DNA of 64,000 nt from SIG603 sp964370775 (GCA_964370775.1 CAYJKT010000009.1:30803-94802), one strand, 5' to 3'. Counted from the first letter of the stretch, positions 25,960 through 34,844 are shown. Notes: generated from the letters alone by a model not told the origin. Numbers and translations are program-made.

Positions 25960-25987
25960 TTAGGGGATATAAGCATGTACAAAATCG

Positions 25988-26431
25988 CTAGTTATTTTCG
26001 GAATTTTCATTAGTAACTGCTTCTTTCTCTTTAAATACGAAAAATCTTTGTCCTACATAATTTAGTGCAACAAACAGTCCCATTCCTACTACCATTGCGA
26101 TATTTTCTTGCAAACTTACTGATAAATCGCTTAAGACAAAGTTTACAAACGGTTTTGCAAGACCATAAGCAATTAAATAGCAGATAGAGATATTGACTGT
26201 GAACTTAATAATTTGAGAAATACTTTTCTCTTTGTTTTGGAACGTGAAATATTTATTCATAAAATAGCTAAATATACTTCCGATAATATAATTCAACGCT
26301 GAGGATACCCAGTAATCTAAGTTTAATAAATTATAGGCTAAAAACATAACAGATGTACCAACAACTGTATTTAGTACGCCTACTATAATAAATTTAATGG
26401 TTTTTTTATCTACAAATTTACTTAATTTCAT
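25988..26431 (-). CDS. GtrA family membrane protein
   Basis: 147 residues with four membrane segments and the GtrA pattern FIIVGVLNTVVGTSVMFLAYNLL, ALNYIIGSIFSYFMNKYFTF. GtrA-like proteins assist transfer of lipid-linked sugars across the membrane for wall or polysaccharide glycosylation. No glycosyltransferase gene accompanies it here. The stop and last codons overlap the edge of the possible gene remnant downstream. Confidence 0.85.
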   Translation of the reverse strand: MKLSKFVDKKTIKFIIVGVLNTVVGTSVMFLAYNLLNLDYWVSSALNYIIGSIFSYFMNKYFTFQNKEKSISQIIKFTVNISICYLIAYGLAKPFVNFVLSDLSVSLQENIAMVVGMGLFVALNYVGQRFFVFKEKEAVTNENSENN

Positions 26432-26505
26432 TTTTATCTCTTTCTTATTATATATTAAATTAATTATAACACTTTATATCAGTGAGTTCAATAAAATTAA
26501 GTTTA

Positions 26506-27072
26506 CTAACTTTTTAGTTTTTGAATAAACCTTGTGTATTTTCCAACTACTTTTTGGTTTTTGTCAGCAGTAATCCCGTGATTAGAAAGCATTTTCATTA
26601 TATCTTCAAGTTCGTACTCATGCACGAATTCAACCTCTATTTCATAGTCGGTAACATCAAAATATTCGCTTTTATCTAAAAATAAAACAACTGTATCACT
26701 TAATGATTTTTTACTTCTTGTAGTTTTAAGTGAGCCTAAAAGATTAATTGGCTTGTTAAAATTAAGCCCCATATCACTACATTCTTTTTCATTGAACGAA
26801 GTAGGAATTTTGTCTATTTTATATTCGTTTTCCTCGGCTTGATTATAAAGACTATCATTGCTATTGTTCTTGAATTTAAGTTGCAGTTTCATGCCACTTT
26901 CTTTTTCTCGTACTCTGCAAGATATCATACTTGCGTGTAAATCTAAAGTGTCTGTATCGAAGTAATTATTAATTTGAATGTAGGTTTTATCCCAATTTAA
27001 TTTAGAGAATAAGTCGTTATATTGGACTTCATTAAGAAGGATTTTCACTTCTTTTTCAACTGATTTTTTCAT
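26506..27072 (-). CDS. CYTH domain protein (triphosphate tunnel enzyme superfamily)
   Basis: 188 residues. The signature E-x-E-x-K near the N-terminus is present (VEKEVKILL). It is followed by alternating basic and acidic strands (YFDTDTLDL, CRVREKESGMKLQLKFK, DYEIEVEFVHEYE), as in inorganic triphosphatases, thiamine triphosphatases and class IV adenylate cyclases. Which triphosphate it acts on is not decidable. Upstream of GtrA on the same strand, 74 bases apart. Confidence 0.8.
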   Translation of the reverse strand: MKKSVEKEVKILLNEVQYNDLFSKLNWDKTYIQINNYFDTDTLDLHASMISCRVREKESGMKLQLKFKNNSNDSLYNQAEENEYKIDKIPTSFNEKECSDMGLNFNKPINLLGSLKTTRSKKSLSDTVVLFLDKSEYFDVTDYEIEVEFVHEYELEDIMKMLSNHGITADKNQKVVGKYTRFIQKLKS

Positions 27073-27151
27073 AGTATACCTTTCTATAATAAAGTTAAGT
27101 TACATATATTATATCACAAAAAATACAAAAGTAAAACATCAATTAATTAAC

Positions 27152-27180
27152 AAACTGCTACCTTTTTGGGGTAGCAGTTT
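27152..27180 (-). terminator. Terminator of the NmrA-like gene
   Basis: AAACTGCTACC / GGTAGCAGTTT, a perfect 11-bp stem 22 bases after the gene on the minus strand. Confidence 0.7.
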
Positions 27181-27201
27181 CATTAAAATTATTTTTGTGT
27201 A

Positions 27202-27819
27202 TTAATAGCAAATTCCAACAGATTTATTAATATATTCATCTTTTCCAACAGCTTCTGATAAGAAGAACGCTAAATCTTCTCGTGATATATTTTTTCCGCC
27301 TTTTGGGACACTGTCATAAGATACTCTAAATTTTTTTGTCATCTCGCCATCAATTAAAGACAATGGTCTCATAATTAAATAATTTAAACCACTATTAATA
27401 ATCGTTTGAGCTGAAATTTTATGGTCAGCAATTGCATTTTTAAAGAAAACATTTATGATTATTTTAGAAATTAAATCTGGCATTTCGTTATGAATACCAG
27501 CAGAACCAATGTAAAAAATTGATTTAACATCTGTTTTTTTCATGGCTTCAACTATGTTAAAAATCATGTCAGACAATGCAGTGGATTTTTTGTTAGAGTT
27601 ACCACCAAGGCAAGACACTACTAAATCATGTCCTTTTATTACATCTGTCAATTGTTCTTGTGAAAATAAATCAACTGTTTTGATTACTAGATTATCGTGC
27701 GATAATTTAAGCTTGCTTGAATCTCTAACAATTGCAGTTACAAAATGACCCTGCTGTAACACCAAGTTTAAAAATATTTTTCCTGTTTTGCCATTAGCAC
27801 CGAACAAAATTATATTCAT
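27202..27819 (-). CDS. NAD(P)-binding NmrA/atypical SDR protein
   Basis: 205 residues. The Rossmann start MNIILFGANGKTGKIFLN (GxxGxxG-like), 'DLVVSCLGGNSNKKS', 'SIFYIGSAGI' and YLIMRPLSLIDG follow the atypical short-chain dehydrogenase (NAD(P)H-binding) pattern. It likely acts as a redox sensor or quinone/flavin reductase-like protein. The ATG at 27819 is preferred; the GTG nine bases earlier overlaps AAAGGAGTG. It has its own promoter upstream. Confidence 0.8.
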   Translation of the reverse strand: MNIILFGANGKTGKIFLNLVLQQGHFVTAIVRDSSKLKLSHDNLVIKTVDLFSQEQLTDVIKGHDLVVSCLGGNSNKKSTALSDMIFNIVEAMKKTDVKSIFYIGSAGIHNEMPDLISKIIINVFFKNAIADHKISAQTIINSGLNYLIMRPLSLIDGEMTKKFRVSYDSVPKGGKNISREDLAFFLSEAVGKDEYINKSVGICY

Positions 27820-27858
27820 ATTGCTCACTCCTTTTATTTATATACTCTTTATATATCT

Positions 27859-27887
27859 AGTATACACAAAAATATATATTATTTCAA
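27859..27887 (-). promoter_or_regulatory. Promoter of the NmrA-like gene
   Basis: Minus-strand TTGAAA (27887-27882), 17-base spacer, TATACT (27864-27859). Confidence 0.6.
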
Positions 27888-27916
27888 GTGTGAACCAATA
27901 TGCCATGTATTAAAAA

Positions 27917-28300
27917 TCAAATAACCTTAATTTCGCCCTCTAACATGCCTCTAACATAGCATGATTTTGACTCCTCGATATACTTAGCCTTAGTATCTTC
28001 ATCAATATCGCCGATAATTTCAACGTTAGTTGTAATAATAGTTACACCCTCTACAGAGCTATCTAAATCAGCTGATATAATAACGTCGTCAAACTCTATG
28101 CCGTCTTGCTTTAAAGCGTGTCTAAGGTTAACGCTAGTGCATGAAATTAGGCCTGCTAACAGCAATTGGCTAGGTCTAAAATCAATGCCTAATCCACCTA
28201 TTTCCTTAGGTTGTCCTGCGTATATTGGACGCACTCCACTATCCTCTGCAACTGTAATCTCGGTTGTATAGTTGTCATCTACCACTCTTGATATAATCAT
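27917..28300 (-). CDS. OsmC family protein
   Basis: About 127 residues. The two conserved Cys of OsmC/Ohr-type peroxiredoxins are in place (LISCTSVNLRHAL near 55 and SKSCYVRGML near 112), so a thiol-dependent reduction of organic hydroperoxides is plausible. The ATG at 28300 has AGGAG six bases upstream. It is 13 bases after the Gfo/Idh/MocA gene and probably cotranscribed. Confidence 0.85.
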   Translation of the reverse strand: MIISRVVDDNYTTEITVAEDSGVRPIYAGQPKEIGGLGIDFRPSQLLLAGLISCTSVNLRHALKQDGIEFDDVIISADLDSSVEGVTIITTNVEIIGDIDEDTKAKYIEESKSCYVRGMLEGEIKVI

Positions 28301-28313
28301 CAATATCTCCTTA

Positions 28314-29393
28314 TTATATAGTAGTTAAATTCATAGAAAGCATTTGCGCTTTAACACAAAGTTCAGCAGCTTTCAATGCGTGTTCTTGTGTCATAGCGTT
28401 CTCTGTGCCATTAATGCAATCAAGAATAAGTTGACCAAAATACGGATAACCTACTTGACCACTAACACAAAGTGAATGTTCACCGTTAGCGTCAACCCAA
28501 AACACATGATTTTCTGTGTCGTTTGTAGCAACATTACAGTACTTTCTAAGCTCGATATATCCCTCTGTACCTAAAATGAATGTTCTGCCATCTCCCCAAG
28601 TGCTAAGACCGTCAGGGGTAAACCAGTCTACTCTAAAATAACCAGTAGAACCGTTGTCACCCACCAAAGTGCAATCTCCAAAATCTTCTAACTCTGGGTA
28701 TTCTGGGTTGTTATAATTAGCAACTTTTGAGTTAACAATTGTTGCATCTTTTGACCCAGTATAATATAAAAACTGCTCAATTTGGTGACTGCCAATATCG
28801 CATAAAATTCCACCATATTTCTCTTTCTCGAAAAACCAACTAGGTCTACCTTGCGCATTTAGTCTGTGAGGACCAAGTCCTAGAACTTGGACAACCTTAC
28901 CGATTGCACCTTTTTCTATAAGTTCACCTGCAAATACAGCAGCCTCTGAATGTATACGTTCACTATAGCTAACAGCATATTTTTTGCCAGTTTCTGCTAT
29001 AGTATTTTTTACTTCTGCCAGTTGTTCTAAAGTAGTTAGAGGTGCTTTATCAGTAAAATAATGCTTACCACTTTTCATAACTCTAATTCCAAGAGGTGCT
29101 CTGTCACAAGTAACACATGCAGCAGCAATTAGACTAACTTCATCATCGCTTAAAACTGTCTCTTCGCTATCAGCTATTTGAACTGTAGGAAACTTGTTTT
29201 TAAAGTTTTCAGCTTTTTTGGAGTCTGGGTCATACACCCATTTCAAAGTGGCACCAGCATCAATTAAACCTTGTGTCATGCCAAAAATATGTCCGTGGTC
29301 TAGCCCTATAACAGATATAATAAATTCTCCGTTTTTAACCACAGGGTTCGGTTTACCTTGTGGTGCATAATTCATACCGTCTTTTTGTCCCAT
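28314..29393 (-). CDS. Gfo/Idh/MocA family oxidoreductase
   Basis: 359 residues. The N-terminal Rossmann domain begins 'EFIISVIGLDHGHIFGMTQGL', with H-G-H in the dinucleotide loop, and continues with ADSEETVLSDDEVSLIAAAC and 'YFTDKAPLTTLEQLAEV' (Lys of the EKP-like motif as DKAP). The C-terminal domain holds 'GGILCDIGSHQIEQFLYYTG', with the catalytic-type Asp and His. It is an NAD(P)-dependent sugar or inositol dehydrogenase of unknown specificity. Confidence 0.85.
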   Translation of the reverse strand: MGQKDGMNYAPQGKPNPVVKNGEFIISVIGLDHGHIFGMTQGLIDAGATLKWVYDPDSKKAENFKNKFPTVQIADSEETVLSDDEVSLIAAACVTCDRAPLGIRVMKSGKHYFTDKAPLTTLEQLAEVKNTIAETGKKYAVSYSERIHSEAAVFAGELIEKGAIGKVVQVLGLGPHRLNAQGRPSWFFEKEKYGGILCDIGSHQIEQFLYYTGSKDATIVNSKVANYNNPEYPELEDFGDCTLVGDNGSTGYFRVDWFTPDGLSTWGDGRTFILGTEGYIELRKYCNVATNDTENHVFWVDANGEHSLCVSGQVGYPYFGQLILDCINGTENAMTQEHALKAAELCVKAQMLSMNLTTI

Positions 29394-29657
29394 AATAACT
29401 CTCCTAACAAATTTATATGTTTATTATAAATAAGATAAATTAAAAAGAAATGAATAATATTCGCAAATTTCTTAAATATACATTGCATAAATTGCACATT
29501 AATTTATTATTTATTTGAACCATTAAGTTACATATTATGAGATAATTAGTTAAGAAATAATGAATTAACAGAAAATAAGTTGATTTTTAATAACTAGTGA
29601 TGTATACTAAAATAAAGCGTTTGTAAAGAATTGTTTGTTTATGGTACGGTGAATAAA
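29394..29657. other. Divergent AT-rich intergenic region
   Basis: 264 bases with very low GC. A clear plus-strand promoter lies at 29580-29608. A TATAAT-like box for the minus strand is near 29421. No conserved RNA fold was recognised. Confidence 0.4.
29580..29608 (+). promoter_or_regulatory. Promoter of the response-regulator diguanylate cyclase
   Basis: TTGATT (29580-29585), 17-base spacer, TATACT (29603-29608). Confidence 0.6.
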
Positions 29658-30557
29658 ATGAATAAAATTTTGGTAGTAGATGATTCTAAATTCATGACCT
29701 CTCTTTTAAGAAATATCTTAAAAAATGAATACGAGGTTCATTTAGTTCACAGTGGTGAAGAAGCTTTAAAAATTGTTGCAAATTTACAGCCTGAACTTAT
29801 TTTGTTAGATATTGAAATGCAAGGTATATCAGGACTTGATACGATTAAAGCTTTAAAAAATATCAATAGCGTAATGGCGATACCAGTTATGTTTTTAACA
29901 GGAATTTATGATAGTGAAACCGAAGAAGAAGCATTTAGACTTGGTGCAGTTGATTATATGCAAAAACCCGTTAAAGAGAATGTGTTACGTATTCGAGTAA
30001 AAAATCAGGTTGATTTGTATATGTATAAAAAGACAGTTGAAGCACAACTTAGAACAGATGCTTTGACAGGTATTTATAATGTTAGATATTTTAATGAGAA
30101 ATATCAGTCACTGGTTAAGGAATGTAAGTCTAAGAATATGCCTTTAACTATGGCTTTGATAGATATTGACTTTTTTAAGCGAGTTAACGATACTTATGGT
30201 CACATGATAGGTGATAGGGTTCTTGTTGAAGTTGCAGCTATATTAAAAAAGGAGCTAGGCAAAGTTAACGGGACTGTGTTTAGAGTTGGAGGAGAAGAAC
30301 TTGCGTTCTTTATAACTTCTTTTTCAAAACAAGATTCGATTATTGTAGCAAACTTAGCAAGAGAAGCAGTTTTGCTGGCTCAAATAGCAAACGAAAATTC
30401 TGATGTATGTAAGTTTTTAACAGTTAGCATAGGCGGAGTGACTGTTACAGATTTTGAAGATATGACAAGAGAAAAACTCTTTAAATTAGCTGACGAACAA
30501 CTATATAAAAGCAAATCTAATGGAAGAAACCAAGCAAATTGGTCGGATTATAAATAA
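29658..30557 (+). CDS. Response regulator with GGDEF output (PleD-like diguanylate cyclase)
   Basis: 299 residues. A receiver domain (1-120) has the DD pair in KILVVDDSK, the phosphoacceptor Asp in LILLDIEMQG and the Lys in DYMQKPV. A GGDEF domain (about 135-295) follows, with the intact active-site form GGEEL in FRVGGEELAFF, so c-di-GMP synthesis is expected. An RxxD inhibitory site is not evident. The ATG at 29658 directly before the receiver domain is preferred over an upstream in-frame TTG. No partner histidine kinase is adjacent. Confidence 0.92.
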   Translation: MNKILVVDDSKFMTSLLRNILKNEYEVHLVHSGEEALKIVANLQPELILLDIEMQGISGLDTIKALKNINSVMAIPVMFLTGIYDSETEEEAFRLGAVDYMQKPVKENVLRIRVKNQVDLYMYKKTVEAQLRTDALTGIYNVRYFNEKYQSLVKECKSKNMPLTMALIDIDFFKRVNDTYGHMIGDRVLVEVAAILKKELGKVNGTVFRVGGEELAFFITSFSKQDSIIVANLAREAVLLAQIANENSDVCKFLTVSIGGVTVTDFEDMTREKLFKLADEQLYKSKSNGRNQANWSDYK

Positions 30558-30562
30558 AAATT

Positions 30563-30588
30563 AATAAGAGGCTAATATGTCTCTTATT
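30563..30588 (+). terminator. Terminator after the PleD-like gene
   Basis: AATAAGAG / CTCTTATT stem followed by a long T run. Confidence 0.8.
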
Positions 30589-30623
30589 TTTTTATAAAAA
30601 ATTAAAAGTGTTGGAGGTATTAT

Positions 30624-32018
30624 ATGAAAAAACCAAATATTGTGTTTATTCTAATTGATGACATGGGTTACAGGGACTTAGGAGCTAGCGGAAGCACGTT
30701 TTATGAAACACCGATTATCGATAAACTTTGCGCTGAGGGTGCTATTTTTAATAATGCTTATGCATCATGCCCAGTGTGTTCACCTAGCAGAGTTAGCTAT
30801 CTAACTGGACGATACCCTGCAAGAGTAGGCATTACAGACTGGATAGATTTTAACGGATTTTCTCATCCATTAAAAGGAAAATTGATTGATGCACCATATA
30901 TAAAAGAGTTACCAGTTGGCTCAAAAACTGTGTCTATGGCATTCAAAGAGAATGGTTATTCCACATGGCATGTTGGCAAATGGCACATGGGTGGGGGAGA
31001 GCACTTACCTGAAAATTTTGGTTTTGATGTCAATATTGGAGGCTGTGAGTGGGGTTCACCACAAAAAGGATATTTTAGCCCATATCACATTAAAACTTTA
31101 GAGGATAAAGTAGACGGCGAATATCTAACAGATAGATTAACTGATGAAGCTATAAATCTTATAAAAAATCAAGATGATAAACCGTTTTATCTAAGCTTGT
31201 GTCACTATACTGTACATACTCCTGTACAGGCAAAACAAGATGACATAAACTACTTTATAGAGAAAGCAAAGAGACAAAAACTAGATACAATCGACCCATT
31301 AGTAGAGGGTGAAGAGTTCCATACAGAAGATAAAAAAGGCAAAAGAGTTACAAGAAGAATTATTCAGTCTAACCCTGTGTATGCAGCAATGATAAAAAAT
31401 CTTGATGATAATATTGGTAGACTATTAGATACGCTAAAAGAAACAGGAAAAGCGGATGATACAGTAATCGTTTTCACATCTGATAACGGTGGACTTTCTT
31501 CTGCTGAGACTTCTCCAACTTGTAACTTGCCAGCAAGAGAGGGCAAAGGCTGGGTGTATGACGGTGGTGTGCGTGTGCCGATGTTTGTGTGGTACCCAAA
31601 AGAAGTTAAGCAAGGTATGGTTACAGGCGCACAAGTTACATCAACTGATATTTATCCAACACTTTTAGAAATGGCTGGTTTAGATTTACGACCAGAAGAA
31701 CACGTTGACGGCAGAAGCTTTAAACCTACTTTATTAGGCGAAAAACAAGAGCCAAGACCACTGTTTTGGCATTATCCACACTATGGTAACCAAGGAGGCA
31801 CACCAGGTTCTAGCGTAGTATTTGGAGATTACAAATTGATAGAGTTTTTTGAAGATAACCGAACAGAGTTATATAATATTGGTAGTGATATTGGCGAGAT
31901 TAAAGAGATAAGTAAACAAGAGCCTGAGAAAACAGCTAAGCTATATAAAATGCTAAAAGACTGGCAAGATGATGTTTGTGCGGTGTTCCCTCAAGTTAAT
32001 AAGGAGTATGCAGATTGA
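30624..32018 (+). CDS. Cytosolic sulfatase (Cys-type, CSPSR motif)
   Basis: 464 residues. The sulfatase start (KPNIVFILIDDMGYRDLG, metal-binding DD) and the maturation motif C52-S-P-S-R with TGRYPARVG are complete. Further landmarks are WHVGKWHMGG, 'VFTSDNGG' and the metal site region 'GKGWVYDGGVRVP'. Cys52 must become formylglycine, which in anaerobes needs an anSME; none is in the window. There is no signal peptide, so the sulfate ester is cleaved inside the cell. It is coupled to a downstream GNAT gene by overlap, which hints at N-acetylated or amino-sugar sulfate substrates (inference). Confidence 0.9.
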   Translation: MKKPNIVFILIDDMGYRDLGASGSTFYETPIIDKLCAEGAIFNNAYASCPVCSPSRVSYLTGRYPARVGITDWIDFNGFSHPLKGKLIDAPYIKELPVGSKTVSMAFKENGYSTWHVGKWHMGGGEHLPENFGFDVNIGGCEWGSPQKGYFSPYHIKTLEDKVDGEYLTDRLTDEAINLIKNQDDKPFYLSLCHYTVHTPVQAKQDDINYFIEKAKRQKLDTIDPLVEGEEFHTEDKKGKRVTRRIIQSNPVYAAMIKNLDDNIGRLLDTLKETGKADDTVIVFTSDNGGLSSAETSPTCNLPAREGKGWVYDGGVRVPMFVWYPKEVKQGMVTGAQVTSTDIYPTLLEMAGLDLRPEEHVDGRSFKPTLLGEKQEPRPLFWHYPHYGNQGGTPGSSVVFGDYKLIEFFEDNRTELYNIGSDIGEIKEISKQEPEKTAKLYKMLKDWQDDVCAVFPQVNKEYAD

Positions 32019-32539
32019 TAACAAAAAGTGGATTAGACATAATTTTTAGAGAAGCTGAAAAAAGTGACGCTCAAAACTTGATTGATTATATGAACACAGT
32101 TGGTGGAGAGAGTGATAACTTAACTTTTGGAGCTGGTGGGCTTACAATGACAGTAGAACAAGAGGTAGAATTTATTGACGCAGCTAGAGAAAACAAATTT
32201 TCCTCTATGATTATAGGTTTAATAGATGATGAAATTACTAGCGTAGGCTTTGTTAATAGTCAGCCTAAAGAGAGATTTAAGCACATTGCACACCTTGCGA
32301 TTTCTGTTAAGAAAAAGTACTGGAACGACGGAGTAGCTACTTTACTTATGGCTGAACTCATTAACTTTGCTAAAACCAACGGACAAACAGAGATTTTACA
32401 TTTAGGTGTTAAAGCTGAAAACACTCATGCTATTAAGCTTTACAAAAAGTTTGGCTTTGAGGAAAGTGGATATCACAAAAACTTCTTTAAAATTAACGGA
32501 GAATACTTTGACGAAATATTAATGGATTTACACTTATGA
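32015..32539 (+). CDS. GNAT family N-acetyltransferase with TTG start
   Basis: 174 residues of the RimI/RimJ-like GNAT type. The region 'HLAISVKKKYWNDGVATLLMAELINFAKTNG' holds the acetyl-CoA loop (WNDGVAT, near 105) and the end 'AIKLYKKFGFEESGYHKNFFKINGEY' is typical. Translation starts at TTG (32015) with AAGGAG eight bases upstream; this overlaps the sulfatase stop (TTGA), so the two are coupled. Substrate unknown. Confidence 0.85.
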   Translation: MITKSGLDIIFREAEKSDAQNLIDYMNTVGGESDNLTFGAGGLTMTVEQEVEFIDAARENKFSSMIIGLIDDEITSVGFVNSQPKERFKHIAHLAISVKKKYWNDGVATLLMAELINFAKTNGQTEILHLGVKAENTHAIKLYKKFGFEESGYHKNFFKINGEYFDEILMDLHL

Positions 32540-32545
32540 TTTATT

Positions 32546-32570
32546 AAGAGGCTACAATTTGTGGCCTCTT
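32546..32570 (+). terminator. Terminator of the sulfatase-GNAT pair
   Basis: AAGAGGC(T)ACAA / TTGTGGCCTCTT stem followed by TTTA. Confidence 0.75.
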
Positions 32571-32574
32571 TTAC

Positions 32575-32603
32575 TTGTAAAAAAAACATAAACATGATAA
32601 AAT
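32575..32603 (+). promoter_or_regulatory. Promoter of the asparagine-synthase-like gene
   Basis: TTGTAA (32575-32580), 17-base spacer, TAAAAT (32598-32603). Confidence 0.5.
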
Positions 32604-32630
32604 AATAAAAAAAGTATAAAGAGGTGCATT

Positions 32631-34565
32631 ATGTCTGCAATTTGGGGATGTGTTGATTTTTCTAAAAAGCCAATAGAAAATGATATAGGAACTAACATGG
32701 AAAAAGCATTTCATAGATTTAAGTTTGATGGTTTTTCTACAATAAATGAAGCTAACGTAACCGTAGGTTGCGCTATGCAAAATGTAAAAGTATGGTCAAA
32801 AAATGACAAACTACCATTTTACGACAAAGAAAATGGCAATATATTTACAGCTGACTGCGTAATTGACAACAGAACAGAGCTTATAGAACAGCTTTGCGCT
32901 GGCAGAAAAGATATACCTGACGGCGAGCTTATGTATTTAGCCTACCTAAAATGGGGTGCTGATATGCCGAAAAAGATTTATGGTGCGTACTCGTATGCAA
33001 TATATAATATTGATAGCAATAAGCTGATTTTAGGTGTTGATCATACTACAAGCAGACTGCTATATTATAGAAGAGTAGGTTCAAAAGTATATTTTTCATC
33101 CAGAATGGAAGGTATATATAATGTAACGGACAAAAAGATAAATGAAGTATATATAGGCTTGTTTTTAGCAATGAAGCCATATACTATATTGACAAACCCA
33201 GTTGATACACCATTTGTAGATATAAAGAGAATGGTTTGTAGTCATTATAATATATTTACAGAAAATGATATGCAAACAGTAAAATACCATGATTTCGCAG
33301 CGGTTAAGCCACTGAAATTAAAAAGTGATGAAGAATACAGAAAAGCATTTAGAGAAATATTTGAAAAATGTGTTGGAGAAATTATCGATGGAGTAGACGG
33401 AAAAGTTGGAATTATGATGACAGGTGGCTTTGACTCGTCTAGTATTGGAGCTATTGCTGCTCAAAAGTTAGCTAAAGAAAATAAATCTTTGTATAGCTAC
33501 ACACAAATTCCTTTAGACAGTTTTAAGTCAGAGATTGACCCAAGTGTGCGTATGTGTAATGAAAAAGACGCAGTACTTGAAATATGCAAAATGTATCCTA
33601 ATATAGAACCTCAATTTTTGCAAACGCCAGAGACAAATGGTTATAGCAATATAGAGGAAATTCAAGATATATATGAAACACCATATAAAGCTATGACTAA
33701 TGTGGACTGGGTTCATTCATTACATAAAAAAGCTGGTGCAGATGGCTGTAAAATGGTGTTGATAGGGCAAGCAGGAAATATGTCGATATCTTTTGGAAGA
33801 ATTATAGACTATAACTTATACGAGAAATTAAGAACTTTTCGTTATATTAAGGCGTATAAAATTGCTAGTAATTACTGTAAAGTGAATGGGTTTAGTAGAA
33901 AAAAATATTTTTCCCATCACTTAAAAGAGTACTATGGGTACTACTTTAAGAAAAATAAGCGTAGTAATTATTTGGACGAGGTATTTTTAAGCCTAGATAA
34001 AGCTAAAAAATTGTCTATTACTGCTGACGATGAAAGATTGAAAGTAAACGGAAGTCATGATAATTTGTTACACTTAGAATTTCAAAAAATGAGGCGTTCT
34101 ATGCAAGATGAATCAGGCTTTGCTCATGTATCGGAATATGATGTTGCGTTTTCATCAAGATATGGAACAGTAGTTAGAGATCCAGCAAAAGATGTTAGAA
34201 TATTAGATTTTTGTAGTTCACTACCAGTAGATTGTTTTGTAAATGAAGTACCTGAAACAAGAAGACTTGTTAGAAAGTATTGTGATGACATAATACCAAA
34301 ATCATTTTTACCGGAGAACACACCTAGAGGACTGCAATCATCTGATTGGCATGAAAGAATAGGAAGAATATGGGATGAGTATTATCCTAAAGTATATGAT
34401 ATGTTAACAAATAGTAAAGTGGCTGACTATTTGAACCACGAAATAATTGATAGTTATCTAAATAATTATAGGAAAATGCCTGATGACACTAGCAATGGAG
34501 TAGCTTTTACAAGGTTAGCAATATTATATGGTGTAGGTATGTTTTTAGATAAACACCTAGATTAA
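32631..34565 (+). CDS. Asparagine-synthase-like amide ligase, candidate lasso cyclase
   Basis: 644 residues. The N-terminal half resembles a class II glutamine amidotransferase fold (VGCAMQNVKVW, DCVIDNRTELIEQL, YGAYSYAIYN), but Ser follows Met where AsnB has its catalytic Cys. It therefore should not use glutamine, like lasso cyclases and beta-lactam synthetases. The C-terminal half has the ATP pyrophosphatase loop TGGFDSS (264-270) and 'MTNVDWVHSLHKKAGADGCKMVLIGQAGN'. The size fits lasso cyclases (about 600). A small peptide gene with a lasso-like leader follows 126 bases downstream, supporting a role in acyl-adenylation and macrolactam formation. AsnB proper is less likely. Confidence 0.75.
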   Translation: MSAIWGCVDFSKKPIENDIGTNMEKAFHRFKFDGFSTINEANVTVGCAMQNVKVWSKNDKLPFYDKENGNIFTADCVIDNRTELIEQLCAGRKDIPDGELMYLAYLKWGADMPKKIYGAYSYAIYNIDSNKLILGVDHTTSRLLYYRRVGSKVYFSSRMEGIYNVTDKKINEVYIGLFLAMKPYTILTNPVDTPFVDIKRMVCSHYNIFTENDMQTVKYHDFAAVKPLKLKSDEEYRKAFREIFEKCVGEIIDGVDGKVGIMMTGGFDSSSIGAIAAQKLAKENKSLYSYTQIPLDSFKSEIDPSVRMCNEKDAVLEICKMYPNIEPQFLQTPETNGYSNIEEIQDIYETPYKAMTNVDWVHSLHKKAGADGCKMVLIGQAGNMSISFGRIIDYNLYEKLRTFRYIKAYKIASNYCKVNGFSRKKYFSHHLKEYYGYYFKKNKRSNYLDEVFLSLDKAKKLSITADDERLKVNGSHDNLLHLEFQKMRRSMQDESGFAHVSEYDVAFSSRYGTVVRDPAKDVRILDFCSSLPVDCFVNEVPETRRLVRKYCDDIIPKSFLPENTPRGLQSSDWHERIGRIWDEYYPKVYDMLTNSKVADYLNHEIIDSYLNNYRKMPDDTSNGVAFTRLAILYGVGMFLDKHLD

Positions 34566-34616
34566 GCCATTTTTTGAAACATTATGAATAAACTTCTAAC
34601 AATATTGTTAGATTTG

Positions 34617-34644
34617 TTTACAAATTATTAAAATGTGTTATAAT
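34617..34644 (+). promoter_or_regulatory. Promoter of the precursor peptide gene
   Basis: TTTACA (34617-34622), 16-base spacer, TATAAT (34639-34644). The peptide thus has its own transcription unit, as expected when the substrate must outnumber its enzyme. Confidence 0.65.
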
Positions 34645-34691
34645 TATGAACATAGAAACAAAACATTACAAATTTGAAAGAGGTATTTATT

Positions 34692-34844
34692 ATGAAAACT
34701 TGGAACACACCAGAATTAGAAACATTAGCATTAGACGCAACTGCAACAGACTTCTATGAAGAAGGAAATGACGGCGGTTTCTTCGATTTAATTCAAGGCG
34801 AAGGTTGTTCAATGTCTGATTTATTCGGTTCACAATGCTCATAA
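34692..34844 (+). CDS. Candidate RiPP (lasso-type) precursor peptide, 50 residues
   Basis: The gene has AAAGAGG eight bases before its ATG, its own promoter and its own terminator. Residues 1-18 (MKTWNTPELETLALDATA) fit the lasso leader pattern aromatic-x-x-P-x-L-x-x-L-x(4-5)-T-x, as in paeninodin-type precursors, with Thr17 at the usual -2 position. The remaining 32 residues are Gly/Asp/Glu/Phe-rich and contain Cys39 and Cys49. If cut after Ala18, the core starts at Thr19 and Asp27 is at ring position 9. If it begins at Gly25, Asp32 is at position 8. Which applies is undecided. The adjacent asparagine-synthase-like gene would be the cyclase; no protease or RRE gene is nearby. Confidence 0.75.
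   Translation: MKTWNTPELETLALDATATDFYEEGNDGGFFDLIQGEGCSMSDLFGSQCS

Noticed and set aside
25986..30557. Genomic island or prophage between gtrA and the PleD-like gene
   Set aside because: The genes are ordinary single-domain proteins; no integrase, attachment repeats, tRNA or shift in base composition could be seen.
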